From Thamnaconus septentrionalis (Eukaryota > Chordata > Actinopteri > Tetraodontiformes > Monacanthidae), in contig CM020516.1 in NCBI GenBank assembly GCA_009823395.1, positions 533,501 through 597,500 of the forward strand: a stretch of DNA of 64,000 nt, given 5' to 3'. Made by a program: the position numbers and the translations under genes. Positions 47,888-64,000 of the stretch are shown here, one piece after another. Numbering within the stretch: position 1 is the stretch's first letter; each line of letters opens with the position of its first letter. The notes under the pieces are model-generated. The model was not told the origin of the DNA. It was given only the letters and a program-made list of their open reading frames with translations, and did not search any database.

Positions 47888-47948
47888 ATGTTCAGCAGTG
47901 CGCTGGAACAAGGCGAGGCAGACCAGTTCAGCCACTCTGCTGTTTCCA
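47888..47948 (+). other. Orphan exon-like segment
   Basis: A 61-nt piece lies between a pyrimidine-rich acceptor (GAGCACTGCTCCCAG) and a good donor (TTTCCA|GTAAGA). It is open in the frame MFSSALEQGEADQFSHSAVS. No partner exons or family were recognised; it could be an exon of an untranslated RNA or chance. Confidence 0.2.
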
Positions 47949-47977
47949 GTAAGACTCTGCCCCTGTTGCTCTGGCTC

Positions 47978-48023
<46 letters not shown>

Positions 48024-49204
48024 GCTAACTAAATGACGACGCTGACTCTTCCTCTTGCGCTCACTCACTTTCTCACTCTCACTCTCTCAGCGGAATGAGA
48101 GTCAATGCGTCCACAAAATGAGCCCTGAGAGACTAAAAATAGTTTGTGTGTATGTTTAGACACTAACTGCCCTTTGTGCAGTGTAATAAAGTGCAGTTGT
48201 TATACACGGAGGCCCCATATTGTACAAAAATGTACCTGAACAACGTCTAATAAAAATATGAGGTCTCCTGCCTGACAGAAAAGCCACTAGAAATGGCTCC
48301 GCCCCACTTTTCAAAATTCATCTGCTCATACATGTTTTAAAGCCCTTTATGATGTCACAAAGGGAACTCCAACAGCACTGCTATCTCCTCCAGGCTGATG
48401 AGATCAACACCATGCAGCCTGTATATGGGGGTCATATATACACTGTTTCCCAGGAACCTCTGGAGGCTTCTGGATGAGCAGTCCTGAGTGGCTTGCTGCT
48501 CCACTTGAGACTAAAGATTGTAAATGGTCGTATAGAGCTTGGAATGCAACAGAAGGAGTTGAGGGACTTTTATTTTCTTAGACCTGAATGACTTTTATGG
48601 TTTCCATTCTGTGAGATCACTGAGCGACTCCACGCTTGTCGGTCTGTGCGTGAAACTGTTATTACCATCATATTCCTGAGAGCAATTTCCCTGATCCTAC
48701 AATTTGCAAACTTCCTGTAGCACATTTTAATTACAGGTCTGGTAGCGACACGGCCGCCCGTGCAGGAGCCGGCTCCTCTGTGAGAGCAGGGAAAGTCCCA
48801 CCATGGTTAGTGTGTGATTGTTAAATAGAATGGAGGTGGTGGTGGTGAAGTCACGTCGCTGGCCCAGGTGGCAGGTTGTGTCACCTCAAAGAGGGAGATA
48901 CCTACCGTGTGTTGACTGCTCGAGCTGTCACTGTGACGAGGAGGAGATTTTGTAGACAGTTGAGGCCCCTGACACAACTTAAAAATCAAAAAAGTTCATT
49001 AAAAAAAATATTAAAGAGGTTCAAGGCCCAATCAAAAAATTGAAATCATTCATTCAATCAAATCATTTTTTTGATTCCAACAACTTAAAAATCATTTCAG
49101 GTGCGCCATCATCTTATTAACAAATTGTAGTGTAGTTTATATAGACAGAATATGTGATGGTAGTTGAACAAGTTCAACATCAGTGAAGGAAAAAGTATAT
49201 CAGA

Positions 49205-49490
49205 GCAACAGAAGACCAGAGGTGTTGTGTAGGACGAAGCCAGGGAGGCCAGCTGAGATGGTTTGGAGCTGACCAGCGGAGGGACAGTGAAGCACCAGTG
49301 GACGATGCTGAGGGGTGGAGGTGCCAGGCAGCAGGCCCAGAGGAAGAGCAAAGAGGAGGGCTGTGGATGTAGTCAACCATGACATGAAGATGGTTGGTGT
49401 GAGAGAAGAGGAAGCAGAGAAGAGAGTGAGATGGAGAGGCAGATGATTCACCGTGACCAGCCAATCAGGGAGCAGCTGAAAGAAGACAAA
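49205..49490 (+). mobile_element. Degenerate LINE 3' end, copy 2
   Basis: Broken frames LRWFGADQRRDSE and VNHDMKMVGVREEEAEKRV are related to the fragment at 37.5-37.9 kb and to RTE-like reverse-transcriptase tails. Confidence 0.6.
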
Positions 49491-50735
49491 CCAGTGAAGC
49501 AGCAGAAGCAGATCATCTGTCTTTCATTCCTGGCAGTCTCTGATGGCCAGCAGCAGGGTTCTCTGCTGTCACAACAATAAACTGGTGTTTGCAGCTGAGC
49601 TCGGTCCTCCTGCCAGCAGCGGATGCTGCTGGGTACCATGCACCAGAGCCATGGTTTCACACCACTTCTCTTCTCTTTTCTCTGTTTGGCCTCCGCCAGA
49701 CCCAAGCAATCCAACTTCAAGTGAGAAAAGGTTAGATCCTAATGCCTGATTATCGCCGCTCGACTCATACGGCGCCTGTGTTGCACAACATAGGTTACAT
49801 CATGCCAGAAGAACCGGCAGTGACCAAGGAGGAAGCAGCGAGTGCGAGGAGTCTACACTTCACTTTCTGGCTAATCCAGCGTGGTGCCCAGCAAAAACAC
49901 CAGGCAGAACTGCTCAAAGAACCCTGGAATTTTCTATCGAGCAGAAAGAATGAACGTTTTGCTGAAGTAACGCAGACGTGACTCGCCCGCCATACACACT
50001 GCCTGTGACACAAACAATCAGGGATTTCTAGTTCTATATTTGGCAGCGTCAGAACATCCGTTGTTGTTGCCAGTTGATGCGCAGGGATGTACACGGCAGG
50101 TTTTCTTGTCTTTTCTTTTGTTGTTATGTGTCTTGAAACTGTACGGTTCATGACGAACAAGATTTCTGCCCCCAGAACTATTTAAGACTCTGGTGTTTTT
50201 CTTTTATTTAAAGGCCCAGCGTGTAAAATCTGGCTTGATTTTATGATTTTTATATCGGTCAAAGCTTGACGTACTGCCCTTCAATACATTAATGAAAGTG
50301 GATATTTGCAGTAGACTAAAAGTCATTTGGTTTTCCCACCCATGGAATGGTTCTCATATATACAAGAATATACAGTACATAAGAGCAAACACACTCTGGC
50401 TCCTGGTGAGCTGCCCTCAGTTTTTAAGGAAGCCGTCCGGACGGCGGCCCTAAATACTCAACGCGCTGTCAGGCGAGCTTCCTTAAATACTGGGCTTCCT
50501 TAAAAACTTTACACAGCAGATCTTTAACGATTTATGCAGTGTGCTCGATGCTGATTCATTCTCATCTCAGTGTAGCTGGGCTTCATCCTTGTACGCAGGG
50601 ATTTCCTGAACTTGTCTGACCAAAATGAAAGCGATTACATAAGGTTGTCTGAACTTTGTGAAGCGGTCAATTCTTGTGTTGTGTCTCACCCTCGCAGAAA
50701 AAAGGTTACAGGTGATCAGAACAAAGGGCCCTAAC

Positions 50736-50800
50736 CATCATCAGCATCATCATCAGCATCATCATCAGCATCATCATCAGCATCATCATCAGCATCATCA
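50736..50800. repeat. CATCATCATCAG 12-bp tandem repeat
   Basis: About five units in the rel-pex13 interval. Confidence 0.9.
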
Positions 50801-52177
50801 GCCCAAAGCGTGCTGCAACCCAACGCGCCTCTGAGTCTCACATACCTGCTTTGTGCTTGACTCTCTCTCTCTCTCTCGCTCTGCTGGGGTTCACATCACA
50901 CACGCGTCCCTCCCACTGACGCTTACTCACTTCACACGACTCTGCACTGAAACCAAACCACACATCTGCCCAATCACAGTGTAGCAGAACAGAGGCCACG
51001 CTGGTTCTCACAGCAACACATACAACTTCCCTGCAAGTGAAATATGGGCTTCAGGGAAAAAGATTCTGGAGTCCCAAGAGGTCGGGGGTCAAGTCAGGCT
51101 AATGAAAAGCTGCTGTGTCAGCAGCAAAGTGAAATTCTGCTTCCGCTATTCTTCACAGTTGTTACTCAATTACCAAAGACCAAACGCCAGGTTCGGAATT
51201 TTAAAAATACAGTGTGATAAAACAAAACACATCCTTTTTCTGAAGAGGAAATTGCGTAGCACCGTTGCCGGTTGATAGAGAATCATTGATTGTTTCACTC
51301 ACGTGATTTTTACCAAACATAATGCTGCACTTTGTAATAATATCTGCACCATGAACAGCCGCTGCTACTTTGTTAACGAACCTTTTGGAAAATGAGTCGT
51401 CAGTACAACAGAACAGAATTACTTGGTAGTATTCTGTTCCAAGTATTACTGTACTTCCAACAGAATTCATCTTGTGGTGCTACAGCCCCCTCTGTTGGTG
51501 AAATATGAAAACTTTTTTTAAATTATAATTATAATAATTATTATTATTATTATTACGACTCAGCGCATTATCGAATGTGTGTCAGGAATTTAACTTCAAC
51601 TATCAACAACTGTTTTGTTCATTAGCCGCGTATAACATTTTTAATGACAATGATTAGTACGTTCAGTTCAGTTCAGTTGTCTTTATTCACTTTTTTTTAT
51701 CAAGTCTTTAACGTCAGAACACAGTCATACAGTCATAGAATGTTTGACAAGAATCTTTACAGTATATCATGGACCAACTGACAGAGGGCTGTGGAAATGA
51801 TTCAGCTCTTCAAAAAAATATTTGGATTGCAAATCGACGTGCTGTTAGTCTGGTCTGACTAGGCTCTATTGGGTCTGCTAGCTTTACATCGCGTGGGAAA
51901 TATTGAATAACCCGTTGGACAATCCTTGAAAAAGTGCCACTATCAAAGACAAAACTGTTCAAAAAGACCAGCATTCCCAACCCCTCCGTGTTTATCCATT
52001 ACAGCCCGCACGCTAAACGAGCAGACATTCGCACAATCACGAGTTGTCCAGTGTCTGATTTGCACCGCGGTACTCGAACGCTGCACTACGGGTACAGGGC
52101 ACGAACCAGAGCCGAGGACTCGCCTCGGTCCCGGACACCGCGCTGCATTTTCTCAACCGTTTTGTCCACATTTCCCG

Positions 52178-55100
52178 ATGGATTCACAGGCTCCACCAAA
52201 GCCGTGGGAGAGGGCACTTCCTGGAGCCATGAGTGCACCTTTAAACTACAGGTAGTCTGGCTGAAGAGCAGTTTGCTGCTCGCCATCTTCACCGCAGCAG
52301 CTGGAGTCGCTGCTAGCTGTTGCTGCTAGCTGTTGCTGCCAGTTGTTGTTGTTGTTGTTGTTCACTAGCTCCTCCAAGTGACGCGATGTCTTGTGATCAG
52401 TTGCGAAGTGACAAAGATGAACGACTCAGTGGCACTGCCGTGTATTTTCCACTGTACTTTTCTACAGTCGGATTTTTGCAGCAGTCTTGCTGACAGCTGG
52501 TGTGCTAGCTGGCTAACTGGCTAACTAGGCCCGGAGCCTCGGCCTGTCTGTCTGTCTGTCTGCTGCCTTCGTGTGTTCTTCTCATGCAGTGCAACTCATG
52601 CTCTCCTTGATCAATAGTTGTTATGATGTTGCGTCTCTGAACGACCTGGGCAAATTATTTGAGTATTTGGGGGGAAATCTCAGCTTTATTATTGACCTCT
52701 AAAGTCTGGAAGAACTTTATTAGCATTCTAGAAGCAACCAAGCTGGACTGCCATAACTTTCTCTTGACTTGTGGTCTTGCAAAGACACAACACACAGTTC
52801 ACGGGCCACGCCAGCTTTGTGAGAGAGCGCCTCCCTGTGTTAACCTCATCTCCCAGGAACCTAATGGACTTAGCTGCATCGCAATAGAACAGAATATTGT
52901 TATGGGCCCTTGAGAGGTTTTCATTCCTGCCACCTTCACGTCACGCATCTCCTCACCTCAACCACTGGCAGCTGTCTATCACTGTATAGCTCCACCCCTT
53001 TTCCCCAGATGCGTGGTTTCAGAATCAAAGTGTGATTATTTTGTCCGTTGACAGTTCATGATAATGACGACGATGATATTTTCAGCTCAGCCTTTTTTAT
53101 TTTTGTTAGCTTTTCCTCATAGCTCCTCACTGTCAGCCTATCTGCTGGTCTGGACTGGTGTGATCGGCCACATTGATTGTGATTGAGTGTCTGATAAGAT
53201 TTGAGCTTTGGCTGTGTTTCCATCGGGCCTCACTGATCCCTGACAGCCAGCGTGTTCTTCCTCTGCAAACAATGGAGCAACTCTCGTCAACAACTTTGCT
53301 TTTGAATGCAGCCTTTTGGAGCGAGTGAGGGTTTTATAAAGTCCACGCGTATGAAGTGAACTACAGTTCTTTAAATACGATTAACGCTCCTCCTTTATCT
53401 CAACAATGCAGTATTTTATGCCTGATGTGAAGTCCAACTATCCCACCTCTGATACGCTGCGCTGAATCACGTATCAACGTCCTCAACCTTCTCTCCAACA
53501 GGTCTCCAAGCATTGCTTCCTATGCCGGGCCCATTGCCCCAGCAGGTCCACCTGTTCTCACCAGGATGGCTCCTCCGGTCCCCCCCCGGCCTGTGCAGCA
53601 GTCCTACCGTCCGTCCTACTCCTCCTTCCCGTCGTCGTACAGCCCCTACGGGAGCTCGCTGTACGGCGGCTACAGCCCCTACTCCTACGGCGGCGCCGCC
53701 GCTGGTTACGGCGGCGCCGGCGGTTACGGCCTGGGGGGCTACAACCGCTTCGGCCACGGCGGCGAGGACGTCCCCCCCAGCCGCTTCGTGCAGCAGGCGG
53801 AGGAGAGCAGCCGCGGCGCCTTCCAGTCCATCGAGAGCATCGTGCAGGCCTTCACCTCGGTCAGCATGATGCTGGACGCCACCTTCTCGGCCGTCTACAA
53901 CAGCTTCCGCGCCGTGCTGGACGTGGCCAACCACATGACGCGGCTGCGTGCGCACCTCACCAGAGTCCTGTCGGCCTTCGCCCTGGTGCGCACGCTGCGC
54001 TACCTCTACCGCCGCCTGCAGAGGCTGCTGGGCCGCAGGTCGGCCTCGGAGGTGGAGGACTTGTGGGCCGACAGCGCCGGCGAGGCCCTGGCCGCTCGCT
54101 CGCCAGCAGGTGCAGACGCAGCCGCGGGGGATCAGAGCGTCAAGTCCTGGCCCATCTTCCTGTTCTTCGCCGTGGTCATGGGGGGGCCGTACCTCATCTG
54201 GAAGCTGCTGAGCGCCGGCCCTGGCGCCGCAGACAGTGGTAGGACTCCGCCTCTCAGGAAGCTAGATTTGCTACTGGGTTGGAGGGCAAAAGTGTTTTTT
54301 TCAAAGATTTCTTTCACTTGCACTTTGCAAAATGCAAGTTTCTGCTTTAAGAAAGATGATTGTTGTCTTGCTTCTTCTTCTTCTTCTTCTTCTTGTTCAG
54401 CGACTAACTGGGCCAGTGGGGAGGATGATCATGTGGTGGCCAGAGCAGAGTTTGACTTCTCTGCTGCGTCTGACGAGGAGATTTCTCTGCGAGCTGGAGA
54501 CCTGATCAACCTGGCACCCAAAGGTGACGCCGGCACTCGCAGAGCTTCCTTGCTGTTTGTAGGCTTCTTTCTATTGTTTTCAAAGGTCGCCAGTGTTCTC
54601 CATTAGTGGACAATATTTAATCGCACTCAACACTTTGCTGTCGGCCATTTAAAATGGTGTCAGACTTGACAGAAATCTTCCCTTAAAGGTCACAGAATGC
54701 TTCTTCCTGCTTCTTCTGAGCAGTTTGTTCCCATCAACGTACAGCTGGGGGAACTTCTGTTACCTGTAGACTGACTTGCCTGCATAGCTTAAGGTTCATC
54801 GTTTCATATTACTTTATCAATATTGTATTTAAATGTACAAATAATGTTACGAGCCAATAATTGCTACTTTGGCGATCCTAGAAACGGTCGGTCAGAGGCA
54901 ACCTCCTGCCAACCGGTCCCGTGTTGACGGCTGTGTTCTGTGTTGCGGTTGTGTAGAGCACCAGCCCAGGGTGCGAGGCTGGCTGCTGGCCAGCGTGGAC
55001 GGCCAGACCAGCGGCCTGGTGCCGGCCAACTACGTGAAGGTGCTGGGCAAGAGGAGAGGCCGTAAGCACGCCGAGGCGGAGAGGCCGGTCCAGGTCCAGG

Positions 55101-55327
55101 TCCAGGTCCAGCAGAACCGCACAGAGGCCCTGCAGACAGGACACAGCACACACACTCAGCCTGGTGCCACCACGCAGGGCCTCGGCTCGGCCTCCACCGC
55201 TGACTTGCTGCTGGAGTCGGTGTACGCAGACACTCCAGCTCCTCCCCTCAGCGTGGGCGCAGCAGCCAGCAACTCCAGTGGGACCTGCAGTGCGCAGCTC
55301 AACATCCCAGCAAAAACAGACTTGTGA
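52178..55327 (+). CDS. pex13: Peroxisomal membrane docking factor Pex13
   Basis: Peroxin of the peroxisomal import docking complex; its SH3 domain meets Pex14 and Pex5. Exons 52178-52251, 53502-54238, 54401-54523 and 54957-55327 keep phase and give 434 residues (human about 403). Features in order: N-terminal PPKPWE; Tyr/Gly/Ser/Pro-rich stretch with YGGYSPYSYGG; the highly conserved block SRFVQQAEESSRGAFQSIES and ATFSAVYNSFRAVLDVANHM; a transmembrane segment SWPIFLFFAVVMGGPYLIWK near residue 240; the SH3 domain from about 280 (ARAEFDFSA, GWLLASVDGQ) to about 345 (GLVPANYVKVLG); and a variable tail. The second exon is strikingly GC-rich. Intron 2 (54239-54400) is open and in frame. AATAAA at 55964-55969 probably ends the transcript. 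Confidence 0.96.
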
Positions 55328-55963
55328 GCTTCCTGCACCGAGGCCTTTCGTTGTATGCAAGTGTGATAGTTTTGCCGACATTAATAACTTAACTAATGAT
55401 CAGTAGTTGGGAAGAAACACTGTAAAAATTGGACTTTAAAGAATCCTGACTTCTCTTAAAGATCTTATTTAATTTGACCAAGTCCAGAGAACAACATGGT
55501 TGTTAATCAGCAGTGTTTTCTCTCAAAGCTTCTCTTTTGTGTTGTTGAGGAGGAAGGTATCAAAGTTGGATGATAACTTTACAACTAGTCAGTGTGTCAG
55601 TTTTCTCTGTTTCATGCAGTCGTTAATCTGCTCTGATATTGGATGTAGATTCCCAGATACTGAAGACAGCCATGTGTTTCCAATCTGTAATTCATCTGTA
55701 AACACAGAGTGAGGAGACAAAGCCAGGTTATATTTACTGTGGGGTTTGTTTTTTTTTGTTTGTGTTTGTTTTTTGAAAGTTATAATGTTGCCCAAGTGTT
55801 GCCTCCACCTTCTGATTGGCTGCTTGGTTCTCTCTGCTGTTGTCTTTTGTTTAGAAATTATAATAGTAATAATTGAGCCATTCAGAAGACTAATTTTGCA
55901 CATTTTCAACTGTTGCTCTCGAGAAGTGATATTGTAAATATGTATTATTATAATTATTTTCAA

Positions 55964-55969
55964 AATAAA
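55964..55969 (+). terminator. Polyadenylation signal for pex13
   Basis: AATAAA 640 bp beyond the pex13 stop, followed by an A-rich run. Confidence 0.6.
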
Positions 55970-56220
55970 AAAAACAAAGAAAAATCTTTCTGTGATGTCT
56001 TATTGCCTTCACCAAGTGAATAAGATATGAAATGAAAGGAAAAACACTTTCTAGCAATAATAAATTCATTATCCTGCACAGGAGATTTTTTTTTTAATGT
56101 GACTAATTAAAGGTAATAATATATGTATGATATATCGTTAACTTTACATCGACACAAGAAATTAAAAGTTTTTCCAGTCGGTGGCGCTGTTTCCAGCAGT
56201 GAAACATGATGGACCCCGTC

Positions 56221-56399
56221 ACGCATGCGCATATCTAACTGCCTAGCAACCACCTGCAACACCGGGCAGAGAGAAGAGATCCCTCCTATGGAGCCGAGTG
56301 GCGGAATAACCAGAATTTTAAGTTAATGTGCAGCGTAAAAATGACGCAGTGAGCGTCGATACTGAATTGAAGCGAAAGGCCGAGGATAAATGACAATAG
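56221..56399 (+). promoter_or_regulatory. Probable sanbr promoter and 5' untranslated exon
   Basis: An NRF1-like ACGCATGCGCAT lies at 56221-56232 and an X-box-like CCTAGCAACCACC follows. About 150 bp later comes a consensus donor CAATAG|GTGAGT (exon end 56399). No coding frame is present, so it would be an untranslated first exon 1.9 kb before the first sanbr coding exon. Inferred from motifs and position. Confidence 0.4.
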
Positions 56400-56713
56400 G
56401 TGAGTGATGGTGATGTCTGCAATGACCGATGTCATGTAATGCTATTTATCCTCATTCATTGAAGGGCGCACAAACTTGAAGAAAAAATACAAATAAATAT
56501 ATACATTTACTGTGTGTGGTATTAAAATAAAGTTATTTGAGGTATCCCCCTGACAAAAAAGAAAAGACATTAAAAAATAAAACTACTGACTGAATGCTGC
56601 GGTCAAACTCGTGTCGCAAGAAGAAATAGTGTTCTTTTTTCCGACTGCACTTAAAGGCACCAGATCCTGTCCCGCACAGTGAGTTACAACGCTGAAGTTG
56701 GCACAACATTCGC

Positions 56714-57389
56714 CGCGGTGCTTCTTAGCTTTCGATTCCACCTTAAAAAAAAAAAAAATTTAAAAAAAAAATACGCAATTTGACCGCTAGATGGCAGTGC
56801 TTATCCCAACACTTTTCAACATATAAAATTCAGCGAATCATTATGTCTATGTTCAGGTGGATTTTTCCCCCCAAAATTATGCAGTACAAATGGACATGTG
56901 CGGTATCATTGTAAAGCATGGGAGCACTACTATCACAATCAGTTGACATATTTTATGGGAAATCATTTTTGGCCTTTTTGGCGGACTCCAAAGTTGACAA
57001 CTTTGCCATTGACATTATGATATTTTTCAGTTTTTCAGGTGGATTATTTCGAAAACTATACAGTAGAAATGGACATGTGAGGTATCATTGTAAAGCATGG
57101 GAGCTAGGGTCAATGGCAAAGTTGTCAACTTTGGAGTCTCCCCAAAAAGGCCAAAAATGATTTCCCATGAAATATGTCAACTGCTTATAAAAGTAGAGCT
57201 CCCAGGCTTTACAATGATACCTCACGTGTCCATTTCTACTGTATAATGTTCGACATAATCCACCTCAACATAGACATAATGATTCGCTGAATTTTGTATG
57301 TTGAAAAGTGATGGGATAAGCACTGCCATCTAGCGGTCAAATTACGGAATTTCTTTTTAAGGTGGAATCGAAACCTAAGAAGCACCGCG
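56714..57389. mobile_element. 676-bp fold-back (long inverted repeat) element
   Basis: The left arm (56714-57013) and right arm (57107-57389) are close to 90% complementary by eye and run from CGGTGCTTCTTAG at the tip to ACAACTTTGCCATTGAC at the base. The 93-bp spacer holds a third, direct copy of part of the left arm (GGACATGTG.GGTATCATTG, then AAGCATGGGAGC). There is no coding capacity. It looks like a fold-back/MITE-type element; no clear target duplication was found. Confidence 0.8.
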
Positions 57390-57413
57390 TTGTCAGTGAG
57401 TTAGCAAGCTAGC

Positions 57414-57518
<105 letters not shown>

Positions 57519-58306
57519 TCGCAGTGCTTGCAGTGGCTACAGTTGGCCGCTAGGAGAGAACCTGCTGCTGCTGCTGCTGCTGCTGCTGCACCATCCTCAT
57601 CCTCCTCCTCCTCCTCCTCCTCCTCCTCCTCACCGTCACCATGATGACTGCGGGGCGACACTAGCGCTCTGCTCTCTGGGAGACTACTGGACCAGAGCTC
57701 ACCTCACACCAGTAACTACGGCCATACCTCCGCGTGCCTGCTTGTGATGTGATGTTTGTCTAAATGCATGTGACTTGCTACGAGCTAGGAGCTCGTGAGT
57801 GAAGTGGAGACGGGGATGCTCGGCCTGTGCTAGCAGCGCTGCTCGCGCTGACTCCAGCTGACTGACCTGATTCCACCGTCATTGAGTGTGAAATGCGCAC
57901 TTCGTCTGCCTCGTTTCTAAAGCAGTCTAAATTCTGAATTTTAGTTGAGTGTTGAATGTTGCAGCAAGGTTTGTGTCTGATGGGACAAAAGAGTTGAATT
58001 CTCCGTTGAGTGACGCATTTCTTTAAAAAACGAACACAAAAGACATCGAATCAGATGTAGGCAGTTAAGTTATTAAGACTTAGCAGTAATATTTGTATAT
58101 GCTATATATTTGTTGAATATAGATCGTTAGATGGATAAGTTAGGATAAATATTTTTATCTACAGAGCTGGAAGATCTCCAAGCTTGCTGTTTGAACTGAG
58201 AAATGTGTTTAAAAATATCAAATGTTCTTGATTTAGCAGTTAAATTTCTAAAGTTATTTTTTTACTGCTGTATCTTTTGGTTTCTCGTCTGTGTTGGATT
58301 GCAGAG

Positions 58307-63089
<4,783 letters not shown>

Positions 63090-63364
63090 GTCAGCCAGCC
63101 AGCCAGCCAGTCAGTCAGTCAGTCAGTCAGTCAGCCAGCCAGCCAGCCAGTCAGTCAGTCAGCCAGTCGGCCAGTCAGTCAGCCAGTCAGCCAGTCAGTC
63201 AGTGTGAACAGTCAGTCAGTCAGCCAGCCAGCCAGTCAGTCAGTCAGTCAGTCAGTGTGAACAGTCAGTCAGTCAGCCAGCTAGCCAGTCAGTCAGTCAG
63301 CCAGTCAGTGTGAACAGTCAGTCAGCCAGCAAGCCAGCCAGCCAGCCAGTCAGTCAGTCAGTCA

Positions 63365-63441
<77 letters not shown>

Positions 63442-63450
63442 TCAGTCAGT

Positions 63451-63481
<31 letters not shown>

Positions 63482-63990
63482 TCAGCCAGCCAGCCAGTCA
63501 GCCAGTCAGCCAGTCAGTCAGTCAGCCAGCCAGCCAGTCAGTCAGTCAGTCAGTGTGAACAGTCAGTCAGTCAGCCAGCTAGCCAGTCAGTCAGTCAGTC
63601 AGTGTGAACAGTCAGTCAGTCAGCCAGCTAGCCAGTCAGTCAGTCAGCCAGCCAGCCAGTCAGTCAGCAAGCCAGCCAGTCAGTCAGTCAGTCAGCCAGT
63701 CAGTCAGTCAGTCAGTCAGTCAGTCAGCCAGCCAGTCAGCCAGTCAGTCAGTGTGAACAGTCAGTCAGCCAGCCAGCCAGTCAGTCAGTCAGTCAGTCAG
63801 CCAGCCAGTCAGTGTAAACAGTCAGCCAGCCAGTCAGTCAGTCAGCCAGCCAGCCAGCCAGCCAGCCAGCAAGCCAGCCAGTCAGTCAGTCAGCCAGTCA
63901 GTCAGTCAGTCAGTGTGAACAGTCAGCCAGCCAGTCAGCCAGTCAGCAAGCCAGTCAGTCAGCCAGCCAGTCAGTCAGCCAGTCTCCAGT
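63090..63990 (+). repeat. CAGC/CAGT tetranucleotide array in sanbr intron 11
   Basis: About 0.9 kb of mixed CAGC and CAGT units beginning at the exon 11 donor. The interruption CAGTGTGAACAGT recurs near 63201, 63253, 63306, 63551, 63601, 63750, 63811 (variant) and 63911, i.e. at spacings near multiples of 50 bp. The array fills the window almost to its edge. Confidence 0.97.
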
Positions 63991-64000
63991 CCCTCACTGT

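Larger units (their letters stand above)
44977..52177. other. Gene-poor interval rel-pex13
   Basis: No recognisable gene on either strand over 7.2 kb; pus10, expected here from the human order, was not seen. Contents noticed: (CATC)n at about 45139-45168; a GCTGGACCCT minisatellite at 45974-46118; a transposon end at 47.35 kb; an exon-like piece at 47888-47948; (CT)n at 47981-48020; a degenerate LINE tail at 49.2-49.5 kb; an inverted repeat at about 50.43-50.51 kb; a CATCATCATCAG array at 50.74-50.80 kb. Confidence 0.6.

Noticed and set aside
53467..53955. 162-codon minus-strand frame opposite pex13 exon 2
   Set aside because: Produced by the extreme GC content of the sense exon; Ala/Gly/Val/Arg-rich with no motif.

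Overview
The window is vertebrate, almost certainly ray-finned fish (probably a percomorph) nuclear DNA. Genes are split by short GT-AG introns, the encoded proteins are typical vertebrate families, one tRNA gene carries an intron, and the sequence is very rich in microsatellites ((GT)n, (CAG)n, CAGT/CAGC arrays), minisatellites and small DNA-transposon remnants. No bacterial, CRISPR or viral architecture was seen. Gene models were assembled by hand from homology, splice consensus and codon phase across every junction; no alignment or search was run.

Layout. 1-4.85 kb: mostly non-coding, with exon-like pieces on the minus strand that I cannot assign. 4.85-4.95 kb: tRNA-Ile(UAU) with an intron, minus strand. 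7.05-8.62 kb: a two-exon tmem229b-like membrane-protein gene, plus strand. 9.56-13.1 kb: haao (3-hydroxyanthranilate 3,4-dioxygenase, kynurenine pathway), minus strand, tail to tail with the previous gene. 16.17-27.76 kb: papolg (nuclear poly(A) polymerase gamma), 24 coding exons, with a duplicated two-exon module at its 3' end. 32.04-43.60 kb: rel (c-Rel, NF-kB subunit), 11 coding exons, with a palindromic kB site just upstream. 43.6-52.2 kb: gene-poor and repeat-laden. 52.18-55.33 kb: pex13 (peroxisomal docking protein), 4 exons. 58.31 kb to beyond the right edge: sanbr (KIAA1841; SANT and BTB protein), 11 coding exons visible.

The order papolg-rel-pex13-sanbr, all on the same strand, matches the human 2p16-p15 block from memory, except that pus10, which lies between REL and PEX13 in human, is not recognisable here. 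The genes do not form one pathway; this is a conserved synteny block joined to haao and tmem229b-like, which sit elsewhere in human.

The most notable points are: (1) the papolg exon duplication, with a stop codon embedded in a strong 5' splice site that could switch between a canonical and a 92-residue-longer C terminus; (2) a 1-nt frame break in sanbr exon 10; (3) a perfect palindromic kB site upstream of rel; (4) an open, in-frame 162-nt intron in pex13; (5) a 676-bp fold-back element in front of sanbr; (6) a higher-order CAGT/CAGC array starting at a sanbr splice donor; (7) the missing pus10. I found no convincing undescribed multi-gene system.
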